Origin: Gordionus sp. m RMFG-2023
Lineage: Eukaryota; Nematomorpha; Gordioida; Chordodea; Parachordodidae
Length of the DNA stretch: 64,000 bases
NCBI RefSeq assembly: GCF_954871325.1
Contig: NC_088776.1
Span: forward strand, 7,571,985 to 7,635,984
Direction: 5' to 3'
The position numbers and the translations under genes were made by a program. The notes below the pieces were generated by a model. It had not been told where the DNA came from and did no database searches. It saw only the letters and a list, made by a program, of their open reading frames with translations. This document shows, one piece after another, positions 22,823 to 46,299 of the stretch (its first letter is position 1; each line of letters starts with the position of its first letter).

Positions 22823-23460
22823 ATTCTCAAAATTTCACGAGCCTTGCAATGGTTTAAAACCTGCATAGATGATAAATTTATAAAAATAAAATTTTTAAAA
22901 TTCTTAAATAAACTTCAAATTTTAAATTTAAAAAAAATGTAACTAATGAAATCTTTTATCGATTATTGTATTTCGAATTAAGATCATTCAAAAATATTTT
23001 TTTATAATCATTTTTAAAATAATTATAAATTCATTTTAAATCAAAATTGTATAATTTGAGTTTAAAATTTTAGTTGGTAATATTTTTACCAAGTTATAGT
23101 GCCAAAAGTTATATTTTAATATCTTTATTAAAACTATAGCATTTATCAAAATTATAATCTAACAGAAAATATCTTACTTAATATATAGTTATAAGATGCT
23201 AAAGTCTGAAAGATTAATAATTGTTAAATATATCATATCAAGATACAACCACCCCATCCCCTCCCCTCCTTCCGATACTGATCGATTGATTTTGAAAAGT
23301 CACAATTTTTATAAATTTCCATCAATAATTCCTTGAGACCCAAGCCCACTCCTTCTCTCCCCGCATAACCTGATTACCATTATCTAAGCTATTAATATCC
23401 TTAAAAAAAGCTCTATTGCAACCGGTTTAACCCCACCATAAGGCTTGGATGGTACAATTA
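22823..23460. other. AT-rich spacer
   Basis: No feature recognised. C-rich words near 23250-23360 are not repeated elsewhere. Confidence 0.4.
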
Positions 23461-23466
23461 ATATTT

Positions 23467-23510
<44 letters not shown>

Positions 23511-23579
23511 TTCTTTTCTTTTCTTTCTTTTCTTTCTTTTCTTTCTTTTCTTTCTTTTCTTTCTTTTCTTTCTTTTCTT
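23461..23579. repeat. (CTTT)n / (CTTTT)n microsatellite
   Basis: About 12 CTTT units are followed by alternating CTTT/CTTTT units. The flank GGATGGTACAATTAATATTT resembles the flank of the tract at 28945, so it may be the tail of a worn SINE. The reading frame across it is an artefact. Confidence 0.9.
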
Positions 23580-23906
23580 GGTGCCAAATCCTTCAATTCC
23601 ACTTAGCTAAGTCTTTATTTTTAAAAATAAAAATTTAAATCAAATTTATTATATCTCCTCATTTTTATAAATATACAAAATTTGTCGAATAATTATGTTC
23701 GATTAAAATGAGCCAAAGTCAACATATGAAAATCTAATTTTAAAAGTATTCAGGTCGATAGTAAAAAAAGCTCTATTAAGTTTATAACCAAAATAACATT
23801 ATGTAATTTAGAAGATTTAGCACATAGCTGACAGAAATGCTTGGACTTGCTAAATTTATATACTTTCATAGCATTTTTTTGCTATAATCTTAATCTTGTC
23901 TTTTTA

Positions 23907-23942
23907 AAAAATCGACTCGAATTGGGCTTTTTAACAACACTA
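23907..23942. repeat. Solo right terminus of the 4685-10270 foldback family
   Basis: CGACTCGAATTGGGCTTTTT is followed by TTAACAACACTA. The last 12 bases are identical to the foldback terminus, and the CGACTC word is its subterminal motif. The matching left end was not found within the neighbouring kilobases. Confidence 0.65.
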
Positions 23943-25000
23943 CTAATGATATTTAATATTATCACATCTATTTTAGAATATAAAATAATGAATAATGTTA
24001 ATCAACATTATCATATAATCAAATGATAATATATTTAAACGTATAAATTATTGTATAAAATGATTAACTTATTTATGTAATATTATCTAATTTATTCAAT
24101 TTCTTATACTTTTAATTTGCAATTTAATGCCTGAATTTGCAAAAAAATTTGTTTAAATTTAAGATACGAAATGAAGTAAAAGAAATTTTTGGAAAAATTT
24201 TATTATTGAGTAAATTCGACCCTCCTTTATTTATTTTTGTTCAAACAAAACATTGAAAAAAAAATTCCCCTAAATTTATTGACGTATAATTTTTAAAATT
24301 TAATATTTATTTATGTCTATCTATCTATTAAACATTTTCTTTGAAAAAGTTAAAATTAAACATAAATAAAAAAATAATTCCTAAAATAATATACTGGCTT
24401 GAAATAATTTTAAAGTCATTTAAAATCCTTTTTCTTAATTTTAAAAATCCTTAATTAGTTAGATATTTTTTGAAATTTTCTTTTTATTCGTTAAATTTAT
24501 TTTATTCTTGAAATGATCAAAATTATCCCAATTTTCATAGTTTCTCTGTCTATCCTCGGATTTATTTGTAAGACAATTTATAAGCATTTTACTAAATTAG
24601 CTTTTATCTGAATGAAATATTCCAGTCGAATGCTCATTTATTTATGTCGTATTGGGATATGTATTCCATAGGGGATACAGAATCTATATATTTTAAATCA
24701 TTTACTGATGATGATTTTTTAAATTTCAAAAAAATCTAATTTGATATGAGAAAATATTTCTGCATATATAGGGGTAACTTACACTGCGAATTTAGATAAT
24801 TTTACATAGAACTTTTGAACTAGTCATAAATTATAGTAATTTTTTTATATGGATTTTTTATATAAATTATTTAACGAGAAAATTTTATGGAGAAAATACT
24901 CTAAAATTAAATAGGATATAGATATACTCTAAACATGCTAGAATACATTTCCGGTTTCAAAACAGAATTTTAGTTTTTAAAAATCTTCAATAAATAATTT
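23943..25000. other. AT-rich spacer
   Basis: No coding or repeat feature recognised. Confidence 0.4.
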
Positions 25001-25011
25001 AAATATATATA

Positions 25012-25757
25012 CAGTGTTGTGATAATGTGATGAAACATATTGACGATTAAATTCAAACCCATATATATGAAATTATAATATTTGCAAAAATAATTAAAAC
25101 ATTCCAAACAATCTTGAACCATCAAATTTATGTAAAGTAGATGGTTTAAAACCTGATGGTATGACAACCATACCTTGGGCCCTCGGCAAATTACTCATAT
25201 GGGATTACACGTGTGTCTCATTATTCTCTTCAAACATAAATTTCAATTTAATAACACAGGCAGAAATTAAAAAGACAAACAAATACAAATATTTTAAAAA
25301 CTTCATATTCACTCCAGTAGTGGCTTCTACTAACGGGCATTTTTCGCCTTCAACATTTATGTTTTTAAAAAATCTTGATAATAAAATACGACTTTTCACA
25401 AATGAACCCAGAGAATTTTTTTTTATTTGACAAAAAATTCAAATAGAAATTTTTAGACACAATTATGGTTCCTTTTTGGGGACTTCATTATAGAATTTTA
25501 TTTTTAATTATATAATTATAAATTTATAAATTATAATTTTTTTTAAAATAGGTTTTATGTAAAAAAAAATTTAATAAAATAAAGAATAAAGTAAAAAAAA
25601 AAATTAAAATAACAAAAGGAATAATAAAAGAAATTTCAATAATGCTTTGTCTATATTTTAATTATTTTTGCAAATATTATAATTATATATGAATGGGTTT
25701 GAATTTAATCTTCAATATGTTTCATTAAATCATCATAACACTATATTATATACAGAA
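25012..25757. mobile_element. Inverted-repeat element carrying an RT fragment
   Basis: Imperfect inverted repeats of about 100 bp bracket the interval. The left (25012-25110) starts CAGTGTTGTGATAATGTGAT. The right (about 25650-25757) is its inverse, ending ATCATAACACTA. Flanks are TATATATA and TATTATAT, too low in complexity to prove a target duplication. The ends look like hAT termini. The interior holds the RT fragment at 25128-25430. Confidence 0.6.
25128..25430 (+). mobile_element. C-terminal piece of a QQGDPxG-type RT element (fossil)
   Basis: The open frame reads KPDGMTTIPWALGKLLIWD, TCVSLFSS, TQAEIKKTNKYKYF, FTPVVASTNGHFSPSTF and LKNLDNKIRLFTNEPREF. This is the C-terminal region of the same RT family as 1750-3930 (RPDGMTxIPWxxGKxLxWDxTC...F.PVAxETxG...FLxxLGxRI...). 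Only the C-terminus is present, sitting between two inverted repeats. Broken. Confidence 0.75.
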
Positions 25758-25764
25758 AATTATT

Positions 25765-27330
25765 ATTAAAAAGATATAAAAATTAAAAGTCCTAAATAAA
25801 AAGTATACATATTATCTTCCAAAAAAAAGATAAAAAGTAAATAACTGAAAAAGTCGACTATTTAAGATTCAATTGCAATTATTATTCCCAAAAAACTTAA
25901 CTGACAAACTGGGATATAAGTACATGCACAAATTTTAAATTAACAATAATTGACCTTTTACTAATTTTTATAATTTTATTTTATTCTATTCATTAAATAT
26001 ATATACCGATTTGCTTTCTAAAGCTTATTTTTCTTGCACATTCATTTTCTAAAGTTTTCTATAATTTTTAATTTTTTTTTATCTTCAGTTTTTTTTACCT
26101 AGTTTTTTTGGCGTAGTAATTCTAATTTACGTCATGTTACTAAGATACATAATGTTATAATGATGTAATAATTTTTGATAAATAATTAAGATTTTTTTAT
26201 TGTTTATTAATACCTTAAAATGAAACATTTTTTCTAAGAATATTAAAGTATATACAAATTCAAAAATTTTGAATAATTAAATAAAACAAAATAATTTTTA
26301 TCGAAACATTAACATTTGTTTAATTGCTTACCTAGTATAGATTGTAGCTAGCTTATATAAAATAAAAAATATTATTTTACGTTAAGTATAATATACTAAA
26401 TTAAAATAAGAAAATTTTTAAATAATTACAAAAATAAATTATAAGATTTTTAGTTACTTTAAAATTTAATAGTTTTGAATTTGGTTTAAAGCAACCAAAC
26501 AGCCAATAAATTTATAAAATAAAATTTATTTTAAATTCTTAAATAGATTAGTATTTTCAAATTATTTTTAGTTTATTTTCACTTGGCTAATTTTTTTTAT
26601 AAAAAATTTTTTTAAATATTATTATCTTTAATAGAAGACACATATCAAGATAACCCCCTTCTTTCCTTCCAGATTGATTTGTAATTTAATTAGTTATGTT
26701 AGGTCCATGTCTAAGGGTTACAAAATTTAGGAACTAAAATATTTTCTAGTAGAAATTATTTATTTTTTAATTTAATAAGTAGTTATATTAAAAATAATTG
26801 AGGCAAAGGAGATAATCGATATTATTAACTGAAAATGAAAAGGGATAGGAATATATAATAAATGTTCATGCAAACGATAAGAATCTTAAAATAATGTGGA
26901 GAGACTAATATGCCATATGGTCGAAAGTGTCACAAAAATGTAAGAGAATTATTAAGCATAATTGGCCAAAATATCATGATCGCCATATTTTGCGTCAATT
27001 AAAATTTGGTGAAAATGATGTAATAAATCATAAAATTATTAGTTTACACTACAAATTGTAAAATTATTTTTGTAATTGTTAGTTGTTGAAGTAACGTATT
27101 ACATATAAATTTTACAAGACCCTCCTTGGTCGTTAATATTATTTTAAATATTATTTCCCTCAAGATATTTTTGTCTCTGGTTAAAATTCTTTGAAGGTTT
27201 TCTTTTTAAAAAGGATTAAGGTTTCCTGCACAAAATTATCTATATATGTGTCAGTATATGTAAAATATCATAAGTCATTACAATTAACTAATAAGACTTA
27301 ATGCCCGATTTTATATAATTTTGCGACTAA
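25765..27330. other. AT-rich stretch upstream of the M13-like gene
   Basis: No recognisable coding, TIR or RNA feature. The missing first exon(s) and promoter of the M13-like gene may lie here or just downstream, but could not be identified. Confidence 0.35.
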
Positions 27331-27704
27331 AACAATGAAGGTAAAATGTATCGGTTACACAACATCGATAGAAGTAACGGAACTGAAACAGAATTGTTTT
27401 TGAAATTCTCTTATTAACTGAACATTTTATCATTGAAATTTTGATGTTTTAATTATTAATTAGGTCAATTTGTTTTTCTTTTTCTTTTTCTTTTTCCAAA
27501 TTCAAATTTTTTTAAGGTGCTTTTTTTCTGTAACCTAGCTTATACTAATCCTGTAAAAAACAAAATAAAAAATTAAAATCATCGCTGGTTATATCACTTT
27601 CCTTAACTTCAACTAACTAACTCTAAATGGATTTAATTATTTATTTTTTATCTTTAAGAATGCATCCATGTTTCAAGTTGAGGCTTAAATTTAAAAGTTT
27701 TTAG

Positions 27705-37771
<10,067 letters not shown>

Positions 37772-37955
37772 TCATAAAGGAAAAAGGGGAAATTAAAATT
37801 ATTTTTACATTTATAATTGGGAAATTAATTATCAAAAACTTAATTATTATCAATGATCCATTTTTGAATCGCATAGAAGAATGATTATAAAAAAAATGAT
37901 TTAATATAATTTATATATATGGGCATAGTTATTTTATAATAAATTTATACATAGA

Positions 37956-38040
37956 CAGTGGTATAGCCAGTATTTATTCATATGGGGGGAAGGGGGGGGG
38001 GGGGGGGCTAAAAATATTTTATGGGGGCTTCTCCCCCTAA
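37956..38040. repeat. hAT-type left terminus with G-run
   Basis: CAGTGGTATAGCCAG followed by a G-run of about 16 is the style of CAGTGGCGTAGCNAGG hAT ends. No right end recognised. Confidence 0.45.
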
Positions 38041-41000
38041 CTTAATTTGTCCCTAAAAAATAATATATAATATAAATTTTTTCAGTAGTTATCTTTACTA
38101 ATTCTAAAATTTACCAATATTATGAGCTTTATTAGTGTCTAATCACTTAAGTAGCCAGCATAAATGAAAAAATATTAATAACAAAATTTTGGCCAAGTTT
38201 ATGATTAATAGCGACTGAAAGCATTATTCTCAAAATTTTATCAATATTGTTTAGTGTTCAATTGTAAAATTAATTCAATCCATTCTGTGTAGAAAGAGAA
38301 AAAAAAATGCCCCTCAAAACCTCCCATTTTTATGATCACTCAATATATCTTATATTTTATTATTTGTTAAAAATAATTATTTTAATTAGATTTTACAGAG
38401 AATTTCATTATAGATTTTATTATTAGAATACTTTTAGTATAAATAACATACCTTTATTTAACCATGTATTTATTTTGATACTATAATTTCAAAATATAAA
38501 TTTATGCAGATTATTATATTCAAAATTTGTTATTAACTATATTAAAAAAATATATAATTACAATAAAATATAAGTAATTCTTGTTGTAACATAACGGCAT
38601 TTAAAAAATATATACAAGATTATTGATACAAATCATTATATTATCAAAATTTAAATAACTCTTATTGCTAAAAAATATATAAATATCATGACTAAGAATT
38701 TATTATAATTAAGTTTTGCATATAAAAATTTTATGACTAAGAACATATTATAATCATATGGCAATTTTATGATTTTAATTTATAAAGTGAGATCTACTTT
38801 TCTCAGAGATTTGGCTAATTATCGAAAATCTTATTTTTACCTAGAATAATTTATTAATATTTAATAGCCATAATCCATTTAAACGGTTTTCTGCTATTAA
38901 GTTGAAAAAGACCTTTTGTTAGTGCGGATACTAATCGGTAAGTTAGCTAAAATAAAACAATGTTTGATATTAGGCAGGGAATATAAAAGTGTATTTACAT
39001 GTGGAAAAAGCATGCTAAATATTTTTTGGTCTCAAAGGCTACTCTATTCTGGCAAGAATTTTATACCAAAATTCTATATCACATAGTAACTTATCATACT
39101 ATCCTGATAAATCATCAGAGTAAAACTGTGAGATTTTCTTAATATCCTCTCGCGTTTCAAATGTAATCAATTAAAGCCCCTTTTTCGGCACTAATGTTCG
39201 TTTCAGTCTATGATAAGTTTATAAATTCAAAATATTTTTACCTCGTATACCATTATTTCAAACGAAATTTTATCAGTTTAAGCTTAATAAATTAAAAATT
39301 TAATTTTAATTGCAGGTTTTAAATGATATGATTCTTTAGATGTTTTTGAATGATTTTTTTTTACAAATTTGTAATTATACTTAACGAGGTTGCTCATAAT
39401 TACAAAGAGTAAAAATTGAATTTCTCAATAAATAACGCTAAACATATATGTAAAACGTCCCTAGATAATCATGTGCAAAGACTAGGGAGCGATCAATTTT
39501 AATTTCTAATGTGAAAGGAGGTACGCCAAAAAAGACTGCTTACATATAGCTTCTTGTAAGTTTGATGTTCCTAATTCTATAGAGCTGCCAAATTTAAATA
39601 ATTTTAAGGAAAATGCTTTCTACTCAGAATTATGATGAAAATGGGCAGTAGGATGTAGCTTTCACATTTGTGAATCAAAGTCTTTAAGCAATCTTATATT
39701 TTTAATAACAGAAATAATAGGATTTTTTTATACCAGATCCATAAAAATTAAAAAATTACTAATTTTTGATCAAATACCAGCTATAGTTTATGTTATTTAA
39801 ATTTAAAATCCTAATTCGACCAAAGAGTCAAATTTTATTACATATAAAACAAAAATTCTAACATCAGTATATTTATTTACATATGGCATAATTTTAAACC
39901 AAAAAATAAATATTCATTGAACAAAACTGATAGCATCTAGTATCTTGTAAGTTTACTTTTCTATATATGTGGTCAAATTTTAATATCTTCAAAACATTTT
40001 TTTAGGATAATGTTTCTATTTACATATCATAATTTATATAATAAAACTTAAGTGTGGATCAATAATATGATCATGTATCATTCTACTTTACCATCCTAAT
40101 TCAGTCAAATAATCAAAATGCAATAATTATATAAAAAAAAAATTCTAAGATTTTATTATCTTAATTATAATCCAAACTGTCAATGGGCGATTATTGATAA
40201 AACCAAGATGGGAATTTTTTAAACGAAGCCAGAAAGAAAGTGAGAAATAAGTAATATACTTTTTTTACCGTATAAATTTATATGATTTTCATATTCATTT
40301 ATTAATTAAATTTGCTTTTGAATATTGCTAGATTCCTTGTGTCAATTAAATATTGCTATATTTTCCATTTTTCAAAAAAAATATAATTCATTTCGGTTTT
40401 ATTGATTAATTCAGTATAGAAATCGAATATAATTAGCCTTAAATATAATAAAAAAAAGAGAATAGAAGGATTTGCAAAAATATGTATGTAATAAAAGAGA
40501 TATTTAAGATAATACAGGTTAGCAAAAACTTATCCCGCAGAAGTTCAGATTCCAATATAACACTTGACAATTTTGAAAATTCAGGTATTTCCTTGAAATT
40601 ATCATAAGAATTTTATCAAAAAATGATATAATAACCAGAGTCTTACTACTAAAATTTTACGTTAAATAGAAATCCGTAGGAAAAGTTTCTATAATTATCT
40701 TTGTTTTCAAAGATATCCTTAATTAATATTAGGATTTAAATTTTTTATTAAAGAGATAGTTATCATAAGATTAAATTTCTAAATGAATAGTACCCAAGAT
40801 ATTAATTTATCATCAGCAGGTTAATCAAGGTTAAATAATTTATCATGCCTACGTAAGTTGCCAAGCTCTAAAAAAATTCATGAAATGTGATGATCTCGTG
40901 AAAAAGCTTTTAATGGATATATGATAAAATTAGCTTACTCTTCGATATGTTTGATAGTAAATCTTTGGATACGCAAAAATCTCATTAGTGGATCAATCTT

Positions 41001-41910
41001 TAATTGCCTTTGGACATTATTAAAATCATCATTGTCATCTACACATATTCGTTAGTTATTTTCCTACCTAACAATTTGTTTAAAATGAAGTTGAGTCGAT
41101 GTCATACAATTATAATCGAAATTAATAATAAATAAATTTTAATTTTAAAAAAGGATATAAAATTTGGACATAATATTAAAAAATTTATTCAAAAACTAGA
41201 TCTGTAATTACTAAATTTAATAAAATAGAAACAAATTTTTATTTTCTTAATAAAAAAAGGAAATTAACCGTCCTATCATAATCTGATAATAAAATCTATT
41301 ATGACAATTTGAGTCTCTTTATACCATCAGATAAAAAAATTGAATCCACTATTATGAGCTAAATCACGGAAAAAACTTACTCTATCTCCAGTTATTCTAT
41401 CTAAAAATTCACATATTTCTCCTCCTCAAATTTATAAATTAAAATGAAATTTATTGGATCTTTCACAAGAACTTGATTTTCTTTTTCGACAAACAGAAAT
41501 TAAATTTAATTATTCTTCCTCTTAATATAAAAAAAAATAGTTATTCCTTTGTAGATAGATTTCTTATCAATTTTAAATTAAAATTTAAAAGGAATAAATT
41601 ATTCGTCAGTTTATAAATATCTACTTAAGTTTTCTTAGAATAAAATTGAAACGCTTTAAAAAATATTACTTAATCGCTTAAGAATCTGGGAATAAATTAA
41701 TTATTTTTTAAAAAAATCCAAAAAGATATTGCTAAATTAAAATTTTGTTATTTTCTTAATTTTTTCTAACTATTCTATATATTTTTTTAAGAATTCCCAG
41801 TATAAATATTAAATTCAAAATTGTTTTAATGCTTAATAATTTAATTTTTTCCCTTATATTATTGAATTATTTTTTAAACTAATTGCAAATAAAAGGATAA
41901 AATAACGCTA
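38041..41910. other. AT-rich stretch, nothing recognised
   Basis: No coding similarity, paired repeats or RNA genes seen. Any host exon here is below what I can recognise. Confidence 0.4.
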
Positions 41911-41913
41911 TCG

Positions 41914-41940
41914 CAGAGTTGTTAAAAAATCTAGATTAAA
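41914..41940. repeat. Single terminus of the 29515 MITE family
   Basis: CAGAGTTGTTAAAAAATCTA closely matches the left end of the 108-bp MITE (CAGAGTTGTTAAAAGAT). No partner end found. Confidence 0.45.
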
Positions 41941-42289
41941 GTAGGAATGCAGTCGTGTGAGGCGGAGGAGAGAAGGGGTTTAAGCAAAGGCACGTCATAT
42001 ACACACACCTATCTTTAATTTTTTTAGCATGGCTCTACCAGAAATTTTTAAAGAAACTGTTAGTTTTATATTGGTATTTTAGCATATGATTAATATATTT
42101 AATCAAATATCAAACTCCTTTTTTATTTATACAATTTATTAAAAATAAAATATTAAATTGTTTCTAATATTATAAAAAAAATATATAAATTTAATAAAAG
42201 TAAAAAGAATTACATTAAAGCGCATATTATTAAGAAAAACATACATAGAATATACCAAAGGTTTAAATTAAGGTTACATTGGGTATTAA

Positions 42290-43560
42290 TGTCTTATCCA
42301 TATGGGTCACCCTGTTGGATACCTTCTGATGATTAAATTAGTTTATCTCCAAATAACAAGTGTGTTGGTCTGGAGTAGGAGTATAGAAGGAACTGATAAA
42401 AATGAATATTATGAGAGCGAGCACATTTCAGGAATTTATTGCCTCTTAAAAATTCATTGGGGAAATTGATTTTGACAAGGATATTATCACAGAGATTGGT
42501 ATCTAGATACATTCGGGCCATGTGAAGGCCTGTTTTACATTAGCCTTTAAGGTAAATTCTTAATTGACTGGTGTTTATATTGTATGATATTAAAAATTTG
42601 CATCCGACTCATTACTAATTATTTGGGTAAACGACGCCAGAGGATGCTAATGGCCATAGTTATAATGTCATTAATAGGTTTGCAAATAGTTATAAGCTTG
42701 AACCCTTATATAATCTTAGATATATATAATGGTATGCTCCCATACGGCTGAGTTGGATTGTTAAAACAGATTTCGGTTAGTTTAGGGTAGGAGGAATAGT
42801 TAGGTCCTGAAGGAATATAAGAATTATCTTGCCGATTCCAGTTGAAGATCTGTGTCTATGAGATAGGAAGCTTTCCTAACATCTGTCCTGCAAATGTGGT
42901 AATGCAAATATTAGGTTCAAAATGAACTGGATTACGATATCTATGTTATTCGATTGTTGTTTTTGAAGTGGGGCCAAAAATGTATTTATGTCGTTTTAGC
43001 TAAATTATCCTTGGATTTGGCAAGGCGTATGGTATCTAATATTTAGGTTATCTAGTGTTATATTTAGGTTTTGCTCTCGTTTTAAGGGCCTTATGGGTTT
43101 CCTTTTTGTTGCAATTTTTGTGATTTTTGATGGTTGTGGGTTATCGATCTAAAAACGGGAATTTTCGGATGCATGACCGTGTTTAGTAAGTAATTTTTTA
43201 CTATAAAAGTCATGGGTTTGTAACGTGAAGAAAGAGTAGGATAGAGAGTCAAACCGCTGACTGATGAATAATTTAAGGAAAGATGAAGGATTTTTTAAAG
43301 AATATTAAACTATTTAAAGACTTGTATCTTTGGGTAAGCGAGATATTATTTTAGGTTTGAGAGCAATGATAATTAATTTCACAGCATTGTAATAAGTGCT
43401 TACACTGTATGTAAAGTTATCAGGAAGAATATCTGATACGGGTATTAATGGTCCATATGATGGCTGTAAGGTAGTGGCAAGGTCATAGTGAGCGCTATGA
43501 ATGAAAAGGCATTCTCGATTGTAGGCCATTAATTATTTTTCTAGTACTGTGAGATGGCAG
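42290..43560 (-). mobile_element. RT element fossil, third copy of the QQGDPxG family, with coding-like upstream DNA
   Basis: On the minus strand, near 42300-42540, the motifs LYSYSRPTHLLFGDKL and SSEGIQQGDPYG appear. They match the palm region of the family seen at 1750-3930 and 25128-25430 (FLHFGD..IxSxxGVQQGDPLGP). Sequence from 42545 to 43560 is less AT-rich than its surroundings and probably belongs to the same insertion, but no motif was recognised in it. Broken and old. Confidence 0.6.
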
Positions 43561-43586
43561 GAGACCGACGTATTTGAATAGTTTTA

Positions 43587-43860
<274 letters not shown>

Positions 43861-44111
43861 AACTCTTTTGAATTTTTGTTTTTTTAACATAAAACAGGAA
43901 ATCTTATCTGATAAAATATATTTTTTAATTGATATTAAAATGTTTGTTTTTGAAACTTTATATTGATAATAATATTTTTTAGTGATTAGAATATTCAGAA
44001 TCAACATTTTACACGATATTTAAAAAATGAATTTATTTTTAACGCACATTTAGTAAATTGCAGTTCATATCTAGAGGTCTGCAATGGACCGTTATTAACC
44101 CGCATGCCCAC

Positions 44112-45106
44112 TATACCTACAAAAATACGAATCGAATAATGGAATTATTCGTATTCGTTTAAATCGAATAATTTATTATTCGTATTCGTATGAATAATAA
44201 AATGATTATTCGATTCGATTCGTCAAATATTCGATTCGATTTGAAAATTTTATTTACCATGAATTAAAAAAGTTATAAAATTTATTTTGTAAAATTTAAC
44301 TAAGGATAAAGACAAACAAATTTTATTAGTGAGACAAAATAGAAGCATACATATATAATATATTTATATACAATGTGGGAAAATCAATATAATATTCATA
44401 TCTATAATGTAGAAGATAAATCTGACAACAGCCAATTTTTCAAACATAAAGTTTTTCGGATTGTTTCCTCCTTTAACGACATTCTGTATTTTGTAACCAT
44501 ATGAGCTCCAACAGAAAAGAGTCGCTCACATGGGGTTGAAGATCCCTGTATCGACAATATGTCACCTCGCCATTTTAGATAACACGGCATTAGCAATATT
44601 TTACAAATAAAGTGGTAAAAACTTTAGGCAAAAAGTCAAATTTATGATTTCTCCATCATCAAATGAAAGAGAAATATCAGGTTTGCCCGTCATTCTTAAT
44701 GTGATGGGATTAACAGTATTATAATTTTATATGTTATGTGTTATATAAATTACCTTCTTCGTCCATCTCTATCATAAAAGAAATTTATAAAGTAATGGTC
44801 TATTATGAGATAAATTAAAATGGAGTTTCAAAATTTGGCGCAATTTTCATTATTCTATTAGGAGATTTTATTAAATTGAAATAATTTCAAATAATTCCTA
44901 ATAATAATATATGATTTATATATGATTATTTTCCAATATATATTAATACTATAAATTATTTTAGTCGAATAATCTCGAATAATAGATAAAAAATTATACG
45001 ACGAATAATATATTTTCCTTATTCGAATTCGATTCGAATTTTCGAATCGAATTATTCGTATTCGTAAAATACGATATCGAATAACAAATAATTCGTTTTA
45101 GGTATA
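44112..45106. mobile_element. hAT element, 995 bp, with 8-bp target duplication
   Basis: Ends TATACCTA (44112-44119) and TAGGTATA (45099-45106) are inverted. The flanking 8-mers are ATGCCCAC (44104-44111) and ATGCTCAC (45107-45114), one mismatch. Subterminal regions on both sides are dense in CGAATAATTATTCG-like words. It encodes a transposase C-terminus on the minus strand (44402-44600). The rest of the transposase is lost, so it is non-autonomous. Confidence 0.88.
44402..44600 (-). pseudogene. hAT transposase C-terminal dimerisation domain
   Basis: The open frame gives LPCYLKWRGDILSIQG-type sequence, then SSTPCERLFSVGAHMVTKYR and MSLKEETIRKTLCLKNWLL. This is the hAT pattern S(T)xxSERLFSxxGxxxxxxRxxLxxxxxxxLxxLxxWL. 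About 64 codons are open to a stop. The upstream catalytic part is not preserved. It is distinct in sequence from the transposase piece in the 4685-10270 element, so a second hAT family is present. Confidence 0.85.
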
Positions 45107-45269
45107 ATGCTCACTTACCCATTGTCATTGTTTTTTATAAATTTTTTAACTTGCCTATCCATTAATCTAAAAAATTTTATTAACCCGCCCGTCCAATGGT
45201 TAAAAAATATTTATCGATTTATTTAATATTAATATCTACTTTTATTTTAATGTATTTTTGCCTAGCGAC

Positions 45270-45572
45270 ATTTTATCACTCAGTCATTTGTTAACTTCTT
45301 CTTTATCATGCATATGGTCCCACAGTCGTGGGGTTTGTTTTGATAAGTTTCTTCCATCTTGATCGAGTAAGGGCCATGTCCGGATTTATTTCCTTAGTCA
45401 TCATAACTTTGTCTACTTGACCCTTCCACGTAATACGAGGTCGTCATCTTCCTCTCTTCCCCGGCACCTCCATGTCCGATACTTTTCGATTTACATCATT
45501 CGTCTCCCTTCTTAGTATATGACCATACCACCTTAACCGCTCATGCGACACTTTATCATGACGACACTTTAT
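45270..45572 (-). pseudogene. LINE ORF2 C-terminus and 3' end
   Basis: The minus strand reads DKVSHERLRWYGHILRRE, TNDVNRKVSDMEVPGKRGR, RPRITWKGQVDKV and LTRSRWKKLIKT. This matches the LINE C-terminal signature RLRWYGHVLRR...RKRGRPKxRW...R.KWR. It differs from the LINE at 1-846. It may belong to the same insertion as the endonuclease piece at 46300-46930, same strand and correct order, with the RT deleted between. Confidence 0.82.
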
Positions 45573-46299
45573 CATGATATACTTAAAACCTTTAATATAT
45601 TTAAAAAGTTATTGATAATATCTCATTTTTTGTCTTTTCCGTTTAAATTCTGATATTTAAAAAAAAATTTAATTAATTTTTTTTGCCTATTTTTTTATTG
45701 AGGAATACTCATATTTTAATTTTCATAAGTATAATTTTTTTTAACTTAATTATCAAATCTAGCATTTAACAACATTTAGTTCCATCAAATTTTTTTCTTT
45801 CATAAAAGTTTGAATTTTTGAAATTCAACTAATTTATTTGGACAAAAAATAATGAAAAACTATTAATAAACTATTATTTTACGAAGATTTTTATTAAAAA
45901 TTTTATATAAAAAAAAGGACCATTCCGTTTATTTTATATTTAAAATCCAATTTTCGTTATTTTTTCTTTCCAAAAAATTTTAAAATCAGAATTTTATTTA
46001 CCATTAAAAATAAAGGAACAGGAAATATGAGCAATAAGATTGAATTCAATTTATACTTTTTATTAATAAGTAACTATATATCAATATATCACGAGTAAAA
46101 AATATAAATTATTTATAAAATATTTAATTGAATTAAATATGGGCAATAGCTTTTAAAAATGTTAAAGAATCAGATAGTCCATAATTCGAATCACATATAT
46201 GAAATAATTTTTTTTATAACTTCATATAGAGGTGCAGTTCCCATTATGGCTTTGAAAATATAGGAGCCTTATGTATATGCGTATCTTTTTGAATACTAT

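Noticed and set aside
23384-23602. 72-codon KERKERKE frame
   Set aside because: Microsatellite artefact.
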